A stretch of DNA of 64,000 bases from Acholeplasmataceae bacterium (GCA_012837645.1 DUQU01000006.1:1-64000); one strand, 5' to 3'; counted from the first letter of the stretch, positions 27,890 through 40,768 are shown. Program-made: numbers and translations. Notes: generated by a model from the sequence alone, not told the origin.

Positions 27890-27909
27890 ACTTAGTTATA
27901 TTTAAATTA

Positions 27910-28064
27910 CTATTTTAAACACCCGATTGGAACTACATAAACACCATCTTCCCTTTGATAACCAAATTCTGTTTTTGTTACCACCATCAAAAATGAGTAC
28001 CGCTTCCTTTTTTGACATCTGCTTTGTTAACAAGAGCACGCAGATGATTTACTGCTTTGCCGAC
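27910..28064 (-). pseudogene. Decayed C-terminal fragment of an unidentified protein
   Basis: Two adjoining minus-strand frames look like one former coding sequence. VGKAVNHLRALVNKADVKKG runs into a six-A tract at 28008-28013. After a frame change the sequence continues with a piece ending EFGYQREDGVYVVPIGCLK and a TAG stop at 27910-27912. A TAA interrupts the frame just upstream (28065-28067). The parent family is not recognised. The fragment sits in the 330-bp gap between the terminator and the 99-aa gene; nothing else is visible there apart from A+T-rich sequence. Confidence 0.4.
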
Positions 28065-28137
28065 TTATATTGTGTACTTTGGTTTTGCTTATTAAATATT
28101 TTTTCCCCTCATATCTTATTAGTAAATTACATTTTTC

Positions 28138-28437
28138 TTAAGTTTCTTTTAATCTTAGCTGTTTAATTTCTAAATAGTTTTTATCTTCTATTTTTTGAAT
28201 TTGTTGCAAAGCTAATCGATCTAATTCTTTTCGCGAATAATCTATTTTAAAATATTGATTAAAAAGCCAAAAATATAGTTCTGCTTTTAAACTCTCTTTA
28301 TATTCATTAGATTTAGTTTCTCTAAGTTCTTCAACCGCCCAATTTGCTGTTGAAGCCGCTACTAACTTATAAAGCAATAATGGTTCTTTTTCTAACAAGT
28401 TATGTGCTTTTTTAAAAGACTTTGATATTTCTTTCAT
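28138..28437 (-). CDS. Hypothetical helical 99-aa protein of the XRE-MNT cassette
   Basis: This is a 99-residue, charged, apparently all-helical protein (ISKSFKKAHNLLEKEPLLLY at the start, ELDRLALQQIQKIEDKNYL near the end). It has no signal peptide or membrane helix. I do not recognise a family. A HEPN toxin signature (Rx4-6H) was looked for and is absent. Its ATG overlaps the TGA of the GNAT gene (ATGA), so the two are probably translated together. As the last gene of a three-gene unit with an XRE-nucleotidyltransferase, it is a candidate partner protein of a toxin-antitoxin-like module, but this is inference from position only. Confidence 0.6.
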   Translation of the reverse strand: MKEISKSFKKAHNLLEKEPLLLYKLVAASTANWAVEELRETKSNEYKESLKAELYFWLFNQYFKIDYSRKELDRLALQQIQKIEDKNYLEIKQLRLKET

Positions 28438-28802
28438 TGTTTTCTTTTCCTTTCGATATTTTTAATTATTTGTTTTAATATTGATTTTCCTATCCCTTTA
28501 TTCATCATATTAGGATTAACTACAATCGGGTTTATGCCTAAATAATACTTTTCATTGTTAACGTAATAATGAAATACAACCACTCCAGCAATTGTTTGTT
28601 TATTTTTAAATACTTTAATAAATGATTTTATATTAGCCATCTCATAAGGATTATTTAAAATATATTTATAATGAAGAGAAATTGGTTCATTAAATAAAGC
28701 AAATTCATTAATTTGTTTAGCATTGTAGTATTTATCTTCTAAAATCCATTCATCGATTACTTTATGTTCTTTTGGATTATAATTTTCTACTAAATATTCC
28801 AT
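28434..28802 (-). CDS. Short GNAT-family acetyltransferase
   Basis: This is a 122-aa protein with the GNAT acetyl-CoA-binding motif A near its end (VVNPNMMNKGIGKSILKQII) and the preceding strands (TIAGVVVFHYYVN, YYLGIN). It stops soon after this motif. The usual motif B segment (asparagine/tyrosine-rich, ending in a GF pair) is missing, while typical GNAT domains run 140-160 aa. It may therefore be C-terminally truncated or a divergent short form. No strong Shine-Dalgarno precedes the ATG. It lies 38 bp after the XRE-MNT gene. GNAT proteins are known as toxins (AtaT/TacT type) in some two-gene systems; whether this one is active is unclear. Confidence 0.65.
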   Translation of the reverse strand: MEYLVENYNPKEHKVIDEWILEDKYYNAKQINEFALFNEPISLHYKYILNNPYEMANIKSFIKVFKNKQTIAGVVVFHYYVNNEKYYLGINPIVVNPNMMNKGIGKSILKQIIKNIERKRKQ

Positions 28803-28840
28803 AATGATATTTTATTCTTTTAATTTTTTCTAAATACTTT

Positions 28841-29335
28841 TTATCTTTCATAAATTAAAATTCCAGTCCTCTCTATACTTTTACTTATTTCGCTATTCTC
28901 TTTAACTGTTTTATTACTAAGAAGATCAACTTTATTATTTAAATTATTTCTTAAATCTTCTACAACACCAAAAAAATCAATTCCATCGATATCAGATACC
29001 ATATATAGATCAATATCGCTTTCTTTATTAGCACTACCTTTTGCATATGATCCATATAAATATACTCTATCTATATTATAGTTAGAAACTACTTGTTTTA
29101 CTTTTTCTTTAATTGTTAAAAATGATAACACTTGTTCTTCATTATTTTTTAACAATATTTTTTCATTAGTTAAACTAAGCGAGGCGTTAGTAATTAATTC
29201 TAAAATATAATTACTTGGTATTCTTACACCGTTTTCCCAATTTCTAATTGATTTAACTGGTATATTTAATAATTTTGAAAGTTCGACTTGTGTTATGTTC
29301 AAATTATTTCTGAGCTTTTGTAGTTCATTATTCAC
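28841..29335 (-). CDS. XRE helix-turn-helix fused to a minimal nucleotidyltransferase (MNT)
   Basis: This 164-aa protein joins two domains. An XRE-type DNA-binding domain (about 4-60: ITQVELSKLLNIPVKSIRNW) is followed by an MNT-fold nucleotidyltransferase (about 85-160). The NTP-binding motif is intact: GSYAKGSANKESDIDL gives the GS and the first two aspartates, and VDLLSN supplies the third. MNT proteins such as MntA are antitoxins that modify HEPN toxins, but no HEPN partner is encoded here. The GTG start at 29335 is set by GGAGGG 5-6 nt upstream. The promoter carries a palindrome likely bound by the protein's own XRE domain. It is the first gene of a three-gene unit. Confidence 0.8.
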   Translation of the reverse strand: MNNELQKLRNNLNITQVELSKLLNIPVKSIRNWENGVRIPSNYILELITNASLSLTNEKILLKNNEEQVLSFLTIKEKVKQVVSNYNIDRVYLYGSYAKGSANKESDIDLYMVSDIDGIDFFGVVEDLRNNLNNKVDLLSNKTVKENSEISKSIERTGILIYER

Positions 29336-29353
29336 AACTATCCCTCCACCAAA

Positions 29354-29382
29354 ATTATATACCCCATTGGGGCACTTGTCAA
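29354..29382 (-). promoter_or_regulatory. Consensus promoter of the XRE-MNT cassette
   Basis: TTGACA (29377-29382) and TATAAT (29354-29359) on the minus strand are separated by exactly 17 nt, a perfect sigma-A promoter. The leader before the GTG start is only about 10 nt. Confidence 0.85.
29362..29372. promoter_or_regulatory. Palindromic operator inside the cassette promoter spacer
   Basis: CCCCATTGGGG is an inverted repeat of four base pairs around a 3-nt centre, placed entirely between the -35 and -10 boxes of the XRE-MNT promoter. It is strikingly G+C-rich for this genome. Binding here would exclude RNA polymerase, so autorepression by the XRE domain is the natural reading. Confidence 0.65.
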
Positions 29383-29395
29383 CCTATAAAAACAA

Positions 29396-29421
29396 ATAAA
29401 CGCCTTAGGTAAGGCGTTTAT
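29396..29421 (-). terminator. Terminator of the tRNA-Ser/tRNA-Glu unit
   Basis: A 12-bp inverted repeat (ATAAACGCCTTA and TAAGGCGTTTAT, two-base centre) lies 12 bp beyond the tRNA-Glu gene. On the minus strand it is followed by a T-rich run (TTTGTTTTTA). Confidence 0.8.
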
Positions 29422-29433
29422 CGCTATTTTGTT

Positions 29434-29509
29434 TGGTGACCCGTACGGGATTCGAACCCGTGAATGCTAGCGTGAAAGGCTAGTGAGTTAACCGTTTCTC
29501 CAACGGGCC
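29434..29509 (-). tRNA. tRNA-Glu (anticodon TTC)
   Basis: A 76-nt cloverleaf includes an encoded CCA end. The acceptor arms are GGCCCGT and ACGGGTC. The anticodon arm is CTAGC, loop CTTTCAC, GCTAG, giving anticodon TTC for GAA/GAG codons. The T-loop reads GGGTTCGAATCCC. It lies 3 bp after the tRNA-Ser gene and is presumably cut from a shared transcript. Confidence 0.95.
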
Positions 29510-29512
29510 AAC

Positions 29513-29605
29513 TGGCGGAGTAGGAGGGATTTGAACCCTCGCACCGATTTTCACCGATCTATACCCTTAGCAGGGGCACCTCTTCAGCCTCTTGAGTACT
29601 ACTCC
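29513..29605 (-). tRNA. tRNA-Ser (anticodon GCT)
   Basis: A 93-nt tRNA has the long variable arm expected of serine tRNAs and an encoded CCA. The acceptor arms are GGAGTAG and CTACTCC. The anticodon loop CTGCTAA gives GCT, which reads AGC/AGT. The T-arm is GAGGGTTCAAATCCCTC. Confidence 0.95.
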
Positions 29606-29619
29606 AAATGAGCTATTAT

Positions 29620-29648
29620 ATATTATCTTATTAGTGTTAAGTTGTCAA
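29620..29648 (-). promoter_or_regulatory. Promoter of the tRNA pair
   Basis: TTGACA (29643-29648) is followed after 17 nt by TAATAT (29620-29625) on the minus strand. The predicted start is about 8 nt before the first base of tRNA-Ser. Confidence 0.7.
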
Positions 29649-29683
29649 TATATAAGGCATTTTTTTGAATTTATTTTTCTTAA

Positions 29684-31861
29684 TTATCTTGGCGGAATCA
29701 TCGATAAAGACACTTTACCTTTAACCTTATCTACTCCGATAACCCAGACTTTTATAATGTCTCCTACTGAAACTATTTCATTAGGATCTTTAACAAATCT
29801 AGTCGCCATTTTAGAAATGTGAACTAAACCATCTTCTTTTAATCCACAATCGACGAAAGCACCAAATTGAACTACGTTTCTAACGGTACCTTCTAGTTGC
29901 ATACCTTCTTGAAGGTCTTCAATGTTTAAGATGTCGCTTCTAAGTTGTGGGGCTGTAAACTCATCTCTTGGGTCTCTGAGAGGTTGGGCTAAAGCATCTA
30001 AAATATCATTAAAGGTATAATCATCTATCGTTACTGAACTTCTAATTTTATTACGGTCCATATATTCTATTAATAATCTTACTGATGGACTACCTACCAT
30101 TTCTGGTGTTAAATTTGCTAGTTTAATTATTTCCAAAGCTACTTGATAACTTTCTGGGTGAATAGAAGTCATATCTAACTTTTCTTCCCCTCCCACAATT
30201 CTTAAAAATCCTGCAGCTTGTTCATAGGATTTAGGGCCCAGTCTTGGTACGGTTAAAAGCTCTTCTCTTGATTTAAAAGGTCCATGTTGATCACGATGCT
30301 TAACTAAGTTTTCACTAATTCTTTTATCTAATCCAGAAACATAACAAAGCAAAGCTTCAGAAGCAGTGTTAACGTTAACGCCAACTTGGTTAACAGCGTT
30401 AGTTACTACAAAATCTAAAGTTTCTGATAATTTATTTTGACTAACATCATGTTGGTATTGGCCAACGCCGATGCTTTTAGGATCTATTTTAACTAATTCT
30501 GATAGTGGGTCTTGAAGTCTTCTCGCAATCGAAACCGCACTTCTTTCTTCAACTGAATAATCAGGAAATTCTTTTCTAGCTAACTCACTAGCGCTATAAA
30601 CTGACGCTCCAGCTTCATCAACGATAACATATTTAGTCGGAAGTTTATATTGTCTTAACATCTCTGAAACAAAACTTTCTGTTTCCCTAGAGGCGGTTCC
30701 ATTTCCAATCGCGATAATATCAACATGATATTTTTTTATCGCTTGAACAACTAATCTTTGTGAAGCGGGAATTCTTTGTTCGGCGCCTTTTTCACCAACA
30801 TACTTCTCATGGGGGAAAATAACGTCTTTAAATAAAACTGTTCCTTGCGGATTTACAATCGCAAACTTACATCCAGTTCTAAAGGCAGGGTCAATTCCCA
30901 TTACTACTTGCTCTTTCATTGGTGGTTGTAATAACAAGTTTTTTAAATTAATGGCGAAAAGTTCAATCGCTTTATCTTCTGCTTTTTCTTTTAATTCACT
31001 TCTTACTTCTCTTTCAATAGAAGGATAAATTAATCTTCTTAAAGCATCCTTAATTGCATCTTCTATTATTTCGTTAACAAAGGAACTTTTTTTACCAATC
31101 ATTTTTGTTTCTAAGTATTTGAGCATCTTTTCTCTATTAGCGTCTAAACTAACATTGATAACTTTTAAGTTTTCTGCTCTATTCATCGCTAAAATACGAT
31201 GCGATGGAATACTTTTAATCGCTTCTTGATAATCATAGTAAGTTTCATAAAGACCTTTTTCATCGATGGTATCAGCTTCTTTTCTTTTTTTACCAACCAT
31301 CATTCCATCGTTAGTCATTTCTAATCTTAATGCTTTTCTAAAGTCAGCATTATCACTAATCATTTCAGCGATAATATATTTAGCACCTGTGATTGCGTCC
31401 GCTGTCGTTTTAACATTTTCATTTAAATAGTTTTCAGCTTCTGTTTCTAAATCACCTTCAGTAGGAAGACTTAAAATCCATTTTGCTAAAGGTTCCAAAC
31501 CAAACTTAATCGCTTCAGTTGCTTTTGTCTTTTTCTTTTCTTTAAAGGGACGGTATAAATCTTCTACTTCAACTAATTTAGTAGCGCTAATGATTTCCGC
31601 TCTTAATTCTTCCGTCATTAATTCTTTTTCTTCAATTAAACGAATGACGTCTTCTTTTCTTTTTTGTAAGTTGGCAGCGTAGCTCCATTCTTTATGAATC
31701 TCATTGATTTGTTCTTCATCAAGACCGCCTGTTATTTCTTTTCGATAACGAGCGATAAAAGGAATTGTGTTACCTTCTTCTAATAACGTTAATACCTTTA
31801 TTACTTGTTCCTGTTTTACGCCTAAAGTTTTACTTACATCTATAATAATATTGTTATCCAT
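29684..31861 (-). CDS. tex: Tex family RNA-binding transcription accessory protein
   Basis: This is a 725-aa cytoplasmic protein. The N-terminal helical Tex domain comes first (YRKEITGGLDEEQINEI). A YqgF/RNase H-like domain follows (about 320-440, VVMGIDPAFRTGCKFAIVNP), then helix-hairpin-helix repeats (about 480-560, QVGVNVNTASEALLCYVSGL) and a C-terminal S1 domain (about 645-715, LEGTVRNVVQFGAFVDCGLK). The length fits the family. The ATG at 31861 is chosen because AAGGAGG lies 7 nt before it; an upstream ATG 18 bp earlier has no RBS. It is the last gene of the housekeeping series running left from glnS. Confidence 0.96.
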   Translation of the reverse strand: MDNNIIIDVSKTLGVKQEQVIKVLTLLEEGNTIPFIARYRKEITGGLDEEQINEIHKEWSYAANLQKRKEDVIRLIEEKELMTEELRAEIISATKLVEVEDLYRPFKEKKKTKATEAIKFGLEPLAKWILSLPTEGDLETEAENYLNENVKTTADAITGAKYIIAEMISDNADFRKALRLEMTNDGMMVGKKRKEADTIDEKGLYETYYDYQEAIKSIPSHRILAMNRAENLKVINVSLDANREKMLKYLETKMIGKKSSFVNEIIEDAIKDALRRLIYPSIEREVRSELKEKAEDKAIELFAINLKNLLLQPPMKEQVVMGIDPAFRTGCKFAIVNPQGTVLFKDVIFPHEKYVGEKGAEQRIPASQRLVVQAIKKYHVDIIAIGNGTASRETESFVSEMLRQYKLPTKYVIVDEAGASVYSASELARKEFPDYSVEERSAVSIARRLQDPLSELVKIDPKSIGVGQYQHDVSQNKLSETLDFVVTNAVNQVGVNVNTASEALLCYVSGLDKRISENLVKHRDQHGPFKSREELLTVPRLGPKSYEQAAGFLRIVGGEEKLDMTSIHPESYQVALEIIKLANLTPEMVGSPSVRLLIEYMDRNKIRSSVTIDDYTFNDILDALAQPLRDPRDEFTAPQLRSDILNIEDLQEGMQLEGTVRNVVQFGAFVDCGLKEDGLVHISKMATRFVKDPNEIVSVGDIIKVWVIGVDKVKGKVSLSMIPPR

Positions 31862-31900
31862 AATCTGCCTCCTTAACATGGTAAAAGGGCTAATGCCCCT

Positions 31901-32473
31901 TTATTCTAACTCTCTTAATGCTATTTCAATATGGTTTTTATTGACATATTTTTCTTCAACCTTATCACCGATTATATAAATTAATACTGGTTTTAAAGGG
32001 AACTCTAAATCATCATATAATTCTTCAATTTCTGGGTTTTCTTGGTAGTTCATTACCAAGATAATGTTTTTATCATTTTCTTCTTGATATTTGAGGGCGA
32101 TTTCAGTTATTTTTTCTTCCAATTCCTCACACCAAGGACATTCCTCATAATCGGGATTATAAACGAAAACGTAAAACTCTGTAGGAATTTTATCTAAATC
32201 CAATTCAGCTAAATCATCATCGCTTTCCTCATCTCCTAATAAAGCTTTATATTCTTTTAAGGAAATATGAATTAAGTCTTCGAATCTTTTTACTTCTGGT
32301 TCTTCTTGAGGTTTTTTATTAAGCACTACAATTAAAATAACGATGATAGCGACGATAAGAACACCAAAGCCAATTCCCACTAAGTATTGATTTCGCTTCT
32401 TTTTAGCCGCTGTTTTCTTATCTTGAACTATTCTAAAATTATCTTTTCGATCTCTTTGTGTCTTTTTTGCCAT
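31901..32473 (-). CDS. Membrane-anchored thioredoxin-fold protein
   Basis: This is a 190-aa protein. A basic N-terminus is followed by one transmembrane helix (about 30-52, YLVGIGFGVLIVAIIVILIV), an acidic linker and a thioredoxin-like domain. The redox motif is CPWC in EECPWCEELEEKI, and a cis-proline-like KPVLIY comes later. It is probably a membrane-tethered thiol-disulfide or thioredoxin-like protein facing outward. The ATG after AGGAGAAGTAAA is chosen over an ATG 42 bp upstream. It has its own promoter (32498-32526). trxB, two genes upstream, could be its reductant source only through other carriers. Confidence 0.75.
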   Translation of the reverse strand: MAKKTQRDRKDNFRIVQDKKTAAKKKRNQYLVGIGFGVLIVAIIVILIVVLNKKPQEEPEVKRFEDLIHISLKEYKALLGDEESDDDLAELDLDKIPTEFYVFVYNPDYEECPWCEELEEKITEIALKYQEENDKNIILVMNYQENPEIEELYDDLEFPLKPVLIYIIGDKVEEKYVNKNHIEIALRELE

Positions 32474-32497
32474 TTTACTTCTCCTTGCATCTAGTCT

Positions 32498-32526
32498 ATT
32501 ATACATAAAGAGCAATCTATATACAA
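32498..32526 (-). promoter_or_regulatory. Promoter for the thioredoxin-fold gene
   Basis: TTGTAT (32521-32526), 17 nt, then TATAAT (32498-32503) on the minus strand. It lies in the 61-bp gap after whiA and drives the thioredoxin-fold gene and probably tex. Confidence 0.65.
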
Positions 32527-32534
32527 CTAAAAAA

Positions 32535-33482
32535 TTATAACTCGCCTTTTTCTATTATGCCCTTTTTTAACTCTAAATAAATTTTCTCTAACTTTTTAAA
32601 ACGGTGATTAATTCCGCTTTTACTAATTCTTTCTCCAGTCTTCTTTTCATAAGCTGTAGCCAGTTCTAATAATGATGCAGATTTATTTTCTTCTCTAAGT
32701 TCAATAATCTCTTGAGTTTTTTGGTCTAATAAATTAATATTTGAATGTTTTTTTAAAAAGTTAATTTGTTTTAATTGCTGATTAGAAGTTTCAATGATCT
32801 TTTTTTCATTAGCTATTTCAATATTGATAAGTCTATTAATATTGCTGCTAAAATCTCTTTGAATTCGCAAATCTTCAAATTTAAAAACAGCTTCATAAGC
32901 ATTAATAACCTTTAAAAACTCAACAATCGCTTCCGCTTCTTTTAAATAGATTATTAAGCCTTTTCTTCTTGTTTGCAGTTTCGCATTTAAGTTAAAATAA
33001 TTCATCAATCTTTGAATAAAAATAGCTTCAATTTTACTTTTAACATAAATTTCTAAATGATAACTTGGCTTAATAGGATTATTAATAGAGCCACTTGCTA
33101 AAAAAGCGCCTCTTAAATAAGCTTGTTTTTGAAGGTTGGTTTGGGTTATTAATTCATAATCACCAATATTTTCAATTATTAGAGAATGTTCATTAATAAT
33201 CTTTTCAACCTTTGTTTTAACGATTACAACATGATTTTTCTTTTTTAAATTTTCATCTCTTTTAGAAATGATTTCCATTTCACTTTCGTAAAGGTCTTTT
33301 ACTAAACTAAAAAACCTTCTAATAATCGCTAAATTATTCGATTGAAAGTCAAGGTAAGGTTGTTTGTTTTTAATAACTATTTCACTATTGATATGTAAAA
33401 GAGCTGATAATTCAGCTAATTTTTGATCTTCTTCACTATTTAATCTTGTTAATTCTTCTTTTACACTTCTTGCAAACGTCAT
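32535..33482 (-). CDS. whiA: WhiA-family DNA-binding regulator
   Basis: This is a 315-aa protein that opens with the family signature TFARSVKEELTRL. It has the LAGLIDADG-like N-terminal region (YLRGAFLASGSINNPIKPSY) and a C-terminal helix-turn-helix (SLLELATAYEKKTGERISKS, then GINHRFKKLE). In non-sporulating Gram-positive bacteria WhiA acts in cell division and chromosome segregation. It follows trxB by 1 bp. The usual neighbours rapZ and yvcK are not present here. Confidence 0.95.
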   Translation of the reverse strand: MTFARSVKEELTRLNSEEDQKLAELSALLHINSEIVIKNKQPYLDFQSNNLAIIRRFFSLVKDLYESEMEIISKRDENLKKKNHVVIVKTKVEKIINEHSLIIENIGDYELITQTNLQKQAYLRGAFLASGSINNPIKPSYHLEIYVKSKIEAIFIQRLMNYFNLNAKLQTRRKGLIIYLKEAEAIVEFLKVINAYEAVFKFEDLRIQRDFSSNINRLINIEIANEKKIIETSNQQLKQINFLKKHSNINLLDQKTQEIIELREENKSASLLELATAYEKKTGERISKSGINHRFKKLEKIYLELKKGIIEKGEL

Positions 33483-33483
33483 T

Positions 33484-34395
33484 TTATTTCCAAGTTTCGA
33501 TATATCTTAAAGCACTTAAAGCAGCGATCGCTCCATCGTTGGCCGCCGTAACAACTTGCCTTATTTGTTTTTCTCTAACATCGCCAGCTGCGTAAACACC
33601 CCTTAAGGTTGTTTCCATTTTATCATTGGTTTTGATGTAACCGTACTCATTTAAAATTGCTAAGTTTTTAAAATTAGTGGTAGATGGCTTTAAACCGACA
33701 TATTCAAAGACTCCGTCAGCTTCTATTATTTGTTTTTCGCTCTTTTTAATTTCAATTTCTACCCCTAAAAAAGATTCATCTTCTTTTAATAAAAAAGCTG
33801 TTACGAGACTTTCATAATAAATCTTAACATTATCATGTTTTAATAAATTATCGATGGCTATTTGATCGGCAGTTAAAGTATCCAAGTTTTGAATTATTGT
33901 TATTTTATTAACGATTCCAGCTAAATAGCTCGCTTCTTCAACCGCGCTATTACCGCCACCAACAACGACAACGTCTTTACCTTGATATAAAGGCCCATCG
34001 CAAACAGCACACCAACTAATATTTTTACCACTTAATTTTTCTTCATTAGGTAATCCCAGCTTCCTAGGTATAGCTCCGGTCGCGATAATAATTGTTTTTG
34101 TTTTTAATGTTTGATCCAATAAAACAACTTCTTTAATTCTTCCGTCTTTTATTTCTTTAACCTCGTTAAAATAGTACTTAACACCTAAATTTAAGCCTTG
34201 ATTAAACATTTCAATTCCTAAATCAGCGCCAGCTATTTTAAAAAACCCCGGATAATTCTCAACATGGCCCGTACTAACCAACTGCCCCCCTGGAGGGCCT
34301 GATTCAACAACCGCAACTTTAAGGTTCGCCCTTTTTGCGTAAATACCTGCCGTTAAGCCAGCTGGGCCAGCGCCAATAATAATTAAATCATACAT
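33484..34395 (-). CDS. trxB: Thioredoxin-disulfide reductase
   Basis: This is a 303-aa FAD/NADPH flavoprotein. The FAD site GAGPAGLTAGIYA is at the N-terminus. The redox pair is in SWCAVCDGPL. The NADPH site is VVGGGNSAVEEA, and the second FAD motif is GVYAAGDVREKQIRQ. Length and motif order are typical. The ATG at 34395 is preferred because MYDLIIIGAGP matches the family start; a GTG 12 bp upstream would add four residues. Confidence 0.95.
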   Translation of the reverse strand: MYDLIIIGAGPAGLTAGIYAKRANLKVAVVESGPPGGQLVSTGHVENYPGFFKIAGADLGIEMFNQGLNLGVKYYFNEVKEIKDGRIKEVVLLDQTLKTKTIIIATGAIPRKLGLPNEEKLSGKNISWCAVCDGPLYQGKDVVVVGGGNSAVEEASYLAGIVNKITIIQNLDTLTADQIAIDNLLKHDNVKIYYESLVTAFLLKEDESFLGVEIEIKKSEKQIIEADGVFEYVGLKPSTTNFKNLAILNEYGYIKTNDKMETTLRGVYAAGDVREKQIRQVVTAANDGAIAALSALRYIETWK

Positions 34396-34433
34396 TATGA
34401 AACCCACTTTCCTTTTTATCGTTTTTAGCTATT

Positions 34434-35405
34434 TTATTTTTTTATCTTCGTTTCGTTTTCTAAAACAAAATCATGATAATAAGGTAATTCTTTAATGAAA
34501 ATCTTTTTTAGAATTAAAAAGAGAATGCCACCACCAACAAAAAGCACTAAAGAAAAGACAATATTTACTCTTAAACTGCCGATGTAAAGGGGATCTGTCC
34601 TAAATGGTTCAATTAACAATCCTCTTCCCAATCCATACCAAATTAAATAATAACCGATTATATCACCTAACTTTAATAGTTTCTTTCTTCTGATAATTAA
34701 AATTATTATTAAACCCGCTAAGTTCCATAATCCTTCATACAAGAAGGTAGGATGATGATAATCGGTAATGCCATCTTCTGTTAAATACATGTTTTCTAAA
34801 ATAAATTTAGGAATAATATATTTTAAGGTTTGATAGGTGTTTTCTTTTATAGGGCCACCGTGAGCTTCTCTATTAAAAAAGTTACCCCATCTTCCTAAAA
34901 CTTGGCCTATTAAAAATCCGGGGGCGACAATATCCATTAAGGCCCAAATGTTCATCTTCCTTAATCTCGTATAAATAATAATAAAGATAATCGTTATAAT
35001 AATAGCCCCATGGATAGCAAGTCCACCTTGCCTAATATTAAAAACATCAGCAAAACTTTGATAGTTTTTATCAGGATCAAAAATAACATAATATAATCTA
35101 GCGCCAATAATAGCTAAAGGAACAGCAATTAAAATAGCATCGCTTAAATGATTAGTATTAATAGCTAGTTTAGATGCTTCTTTAAAGGCCAAAATCGCAC
35201 CCATCACAATCCCTGAAATAATAAAAACTGCATACCAAGCAATTTGCAAATTACCGATTTCAATTGCATAACTACGATAAGGCGCCTTAAACTTAGTAAG
35301 AGCCATCGCTATTACTATTAAGACTAAAAACCATAAGATAAACCCTATTGTTATATAAATACTCTCATATTTTTTAAGATGCTCCTTAAGTTCTTTTATT
35401 TTCAT
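34434..35405 (-). CDS. lgt: Prolipoprotein diacylglyceryl transferase
   Basis: This is a 323-aa polytopic membrane enzyme that attaches diacylglycerol to the lipobox cysteine of prolipoproteins, such as the four lipoproteins encoded at the left of this window. The signature GQVLGRWGNFFNREAHG is intact, as are RQGGLAIHGA and LWYGLGRGLLIEPFRTD in near form. About seven helices are visible. It overlaps the upstream membrane-protein gene by 20 bp; RBS AAGGAAG. Confidence 0.95.
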   Translation of the reverse strand: MKIKELKEHLKKYESIYITIGFILWFLVLIVIAMALTKFKAPYRSYAIEIGNLQIAWYAVFIISGIVMGAILAFKEASKLAINTNHLSDAILIAVPLAIIGARLYYVIFDPDKNYQSFADVFNIRQGGLAIHGAIIITIIFIIIYTRLRKMNIWALMDIVAPGFLIGQVLGRWGNFFNREAHGGPIKENTYQTLKYIIPKFILENMYLTEDGITDYHHPTFLYEGLWNLAGLIIILIIRRKKLLKLGDIIGYYLIWYGLGRGLLIEPFRTDPLYIGSLRVNIVFSLVLFVGGGILFLILKKIFIKELPYYHDFVLENETKIKK

Positions 35406-35907
35406 CTTCTTCCTTCTTTCTTCTTACTTTATAAAAAAATACTCTCACATAATAATTAACAAAGAATCTTAGTATTAAAAATAATAACACAAATAATAAG
35501 AGTTGCCAAAAATGATTAAACCTCATCGCTTCTGGCAGTACCACAACTATTAGTGTAAACAACAACAAAACTAGTAAAATATCAACACTCCCCAGCGAAT
35601 ACATCTTATAAGTGGCTAAAAGCTTAGTAATTAAAGCTTTAATAATTATTTCCAAAAAAGTAAATAAAATGATCGCTAAAAAATAAACCCCATAACTGCT
35701 AATATGAGCGAAATTAGTTAATCCTTGAATGACAGAAAAAAGCGTAATATTAATAATTATTGTTAGTAAAATATGAAGACTAAAATTAGGATGCAGTCCA
35801 TACATAAAAAAGAAATAAAACCTTTCCTTTTTAGCTTTTTCTTTTGCAATTAGCTTTTTTAATTCTTCTTTTAGTTTTTCTTCATCCTTATTGTTATTAT
35901 CCTTCAT
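35386..35907 (-). CDS. Hypothetical four-helix membrane protein between uvrA and lgt
   Basis: This is a 173-aa protein. A lysine/glutamate-rich coiled N-terminus (about 1-28) leads to roughly four transmembrane helices (for example FSLHILLTIIINITLFSVI and VDILLVLLLFTLIVVVLP). It ends in a basic C-terminal tail. No family is recognised and no catalytic motif is evident. It is co-transcribed with uvrA (2-bp gap) and lgt (20-bp overlap); the start is supported by AAGGTG 10 nt upstream. Confidence 0.75.
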   Translation of the reverse strand: MKDNNNKDEEKLKEELKKLIAKEKAKKERFYFFFMYGLHPNFSLHILLTIIINITLFSVIQGLTNFAHISSYGVYFLAIILFTFLEIIIKALITKLLATYKMYSLGSVDILLVLLLFTLIVVVLPEAMRFNHFWQLLLFVLLFLILRFFVNYYVRVFFYKVRRKKEEDENKRT

Positions 35908-35909
35908 CT

Positions 35910-40713
<4,804 letters not shown>

Positions 40714-40715
40714 TT

Positions 40716-40721
40716 ATTATA
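40716..40721 (-). promoter_or_regulatory. -10 box of a short-leader promoter before ligA
   Basis: TATAAT on the minus strand, then 7 nt, then GGTGAT and the ligA start. No convincing -35 is seen 17 nt upstream. The transcript would have a leader of about 10 nt. Confidence 0.5.
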
Positions 40722-40768
40722 CCATATCTTCAACTATATTCATCTTTCTTAACTTCGATAAAACACTC

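Noticed and set aside
27927..28166. Plus-strand reading frame of 79 codons
   Set aside because: The Cys/Phe/Leu-rich translation looks like random A+T-rich sequence; the minus strand here carries the more protein-like remnant, and no promoter or RBS is seen.
28138..28437. 99-aa protein as a HEPN toxin partner of the nucleotidyltransferase
   Set aside because: The Rx4-6H signature of HEPN RNases is absent; only the position is suggestive.
28777..28851. Overlapping 24-codon frame after the XRE-MNT gene (starts MKDKKYLEKIKR)
   Set aside because: Very short, no Shine-Dalgarno, and it overlaps both neighbours; chance A+T-rich frame is more likely than a leader peptide.
29434..29605. Integration of the accessory cassette at the tRNA pair (att duplication)
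   Set aside because: No duplicated tRNA 3' end or integrase was found near the cassette, and the tRNA terminator separates them.
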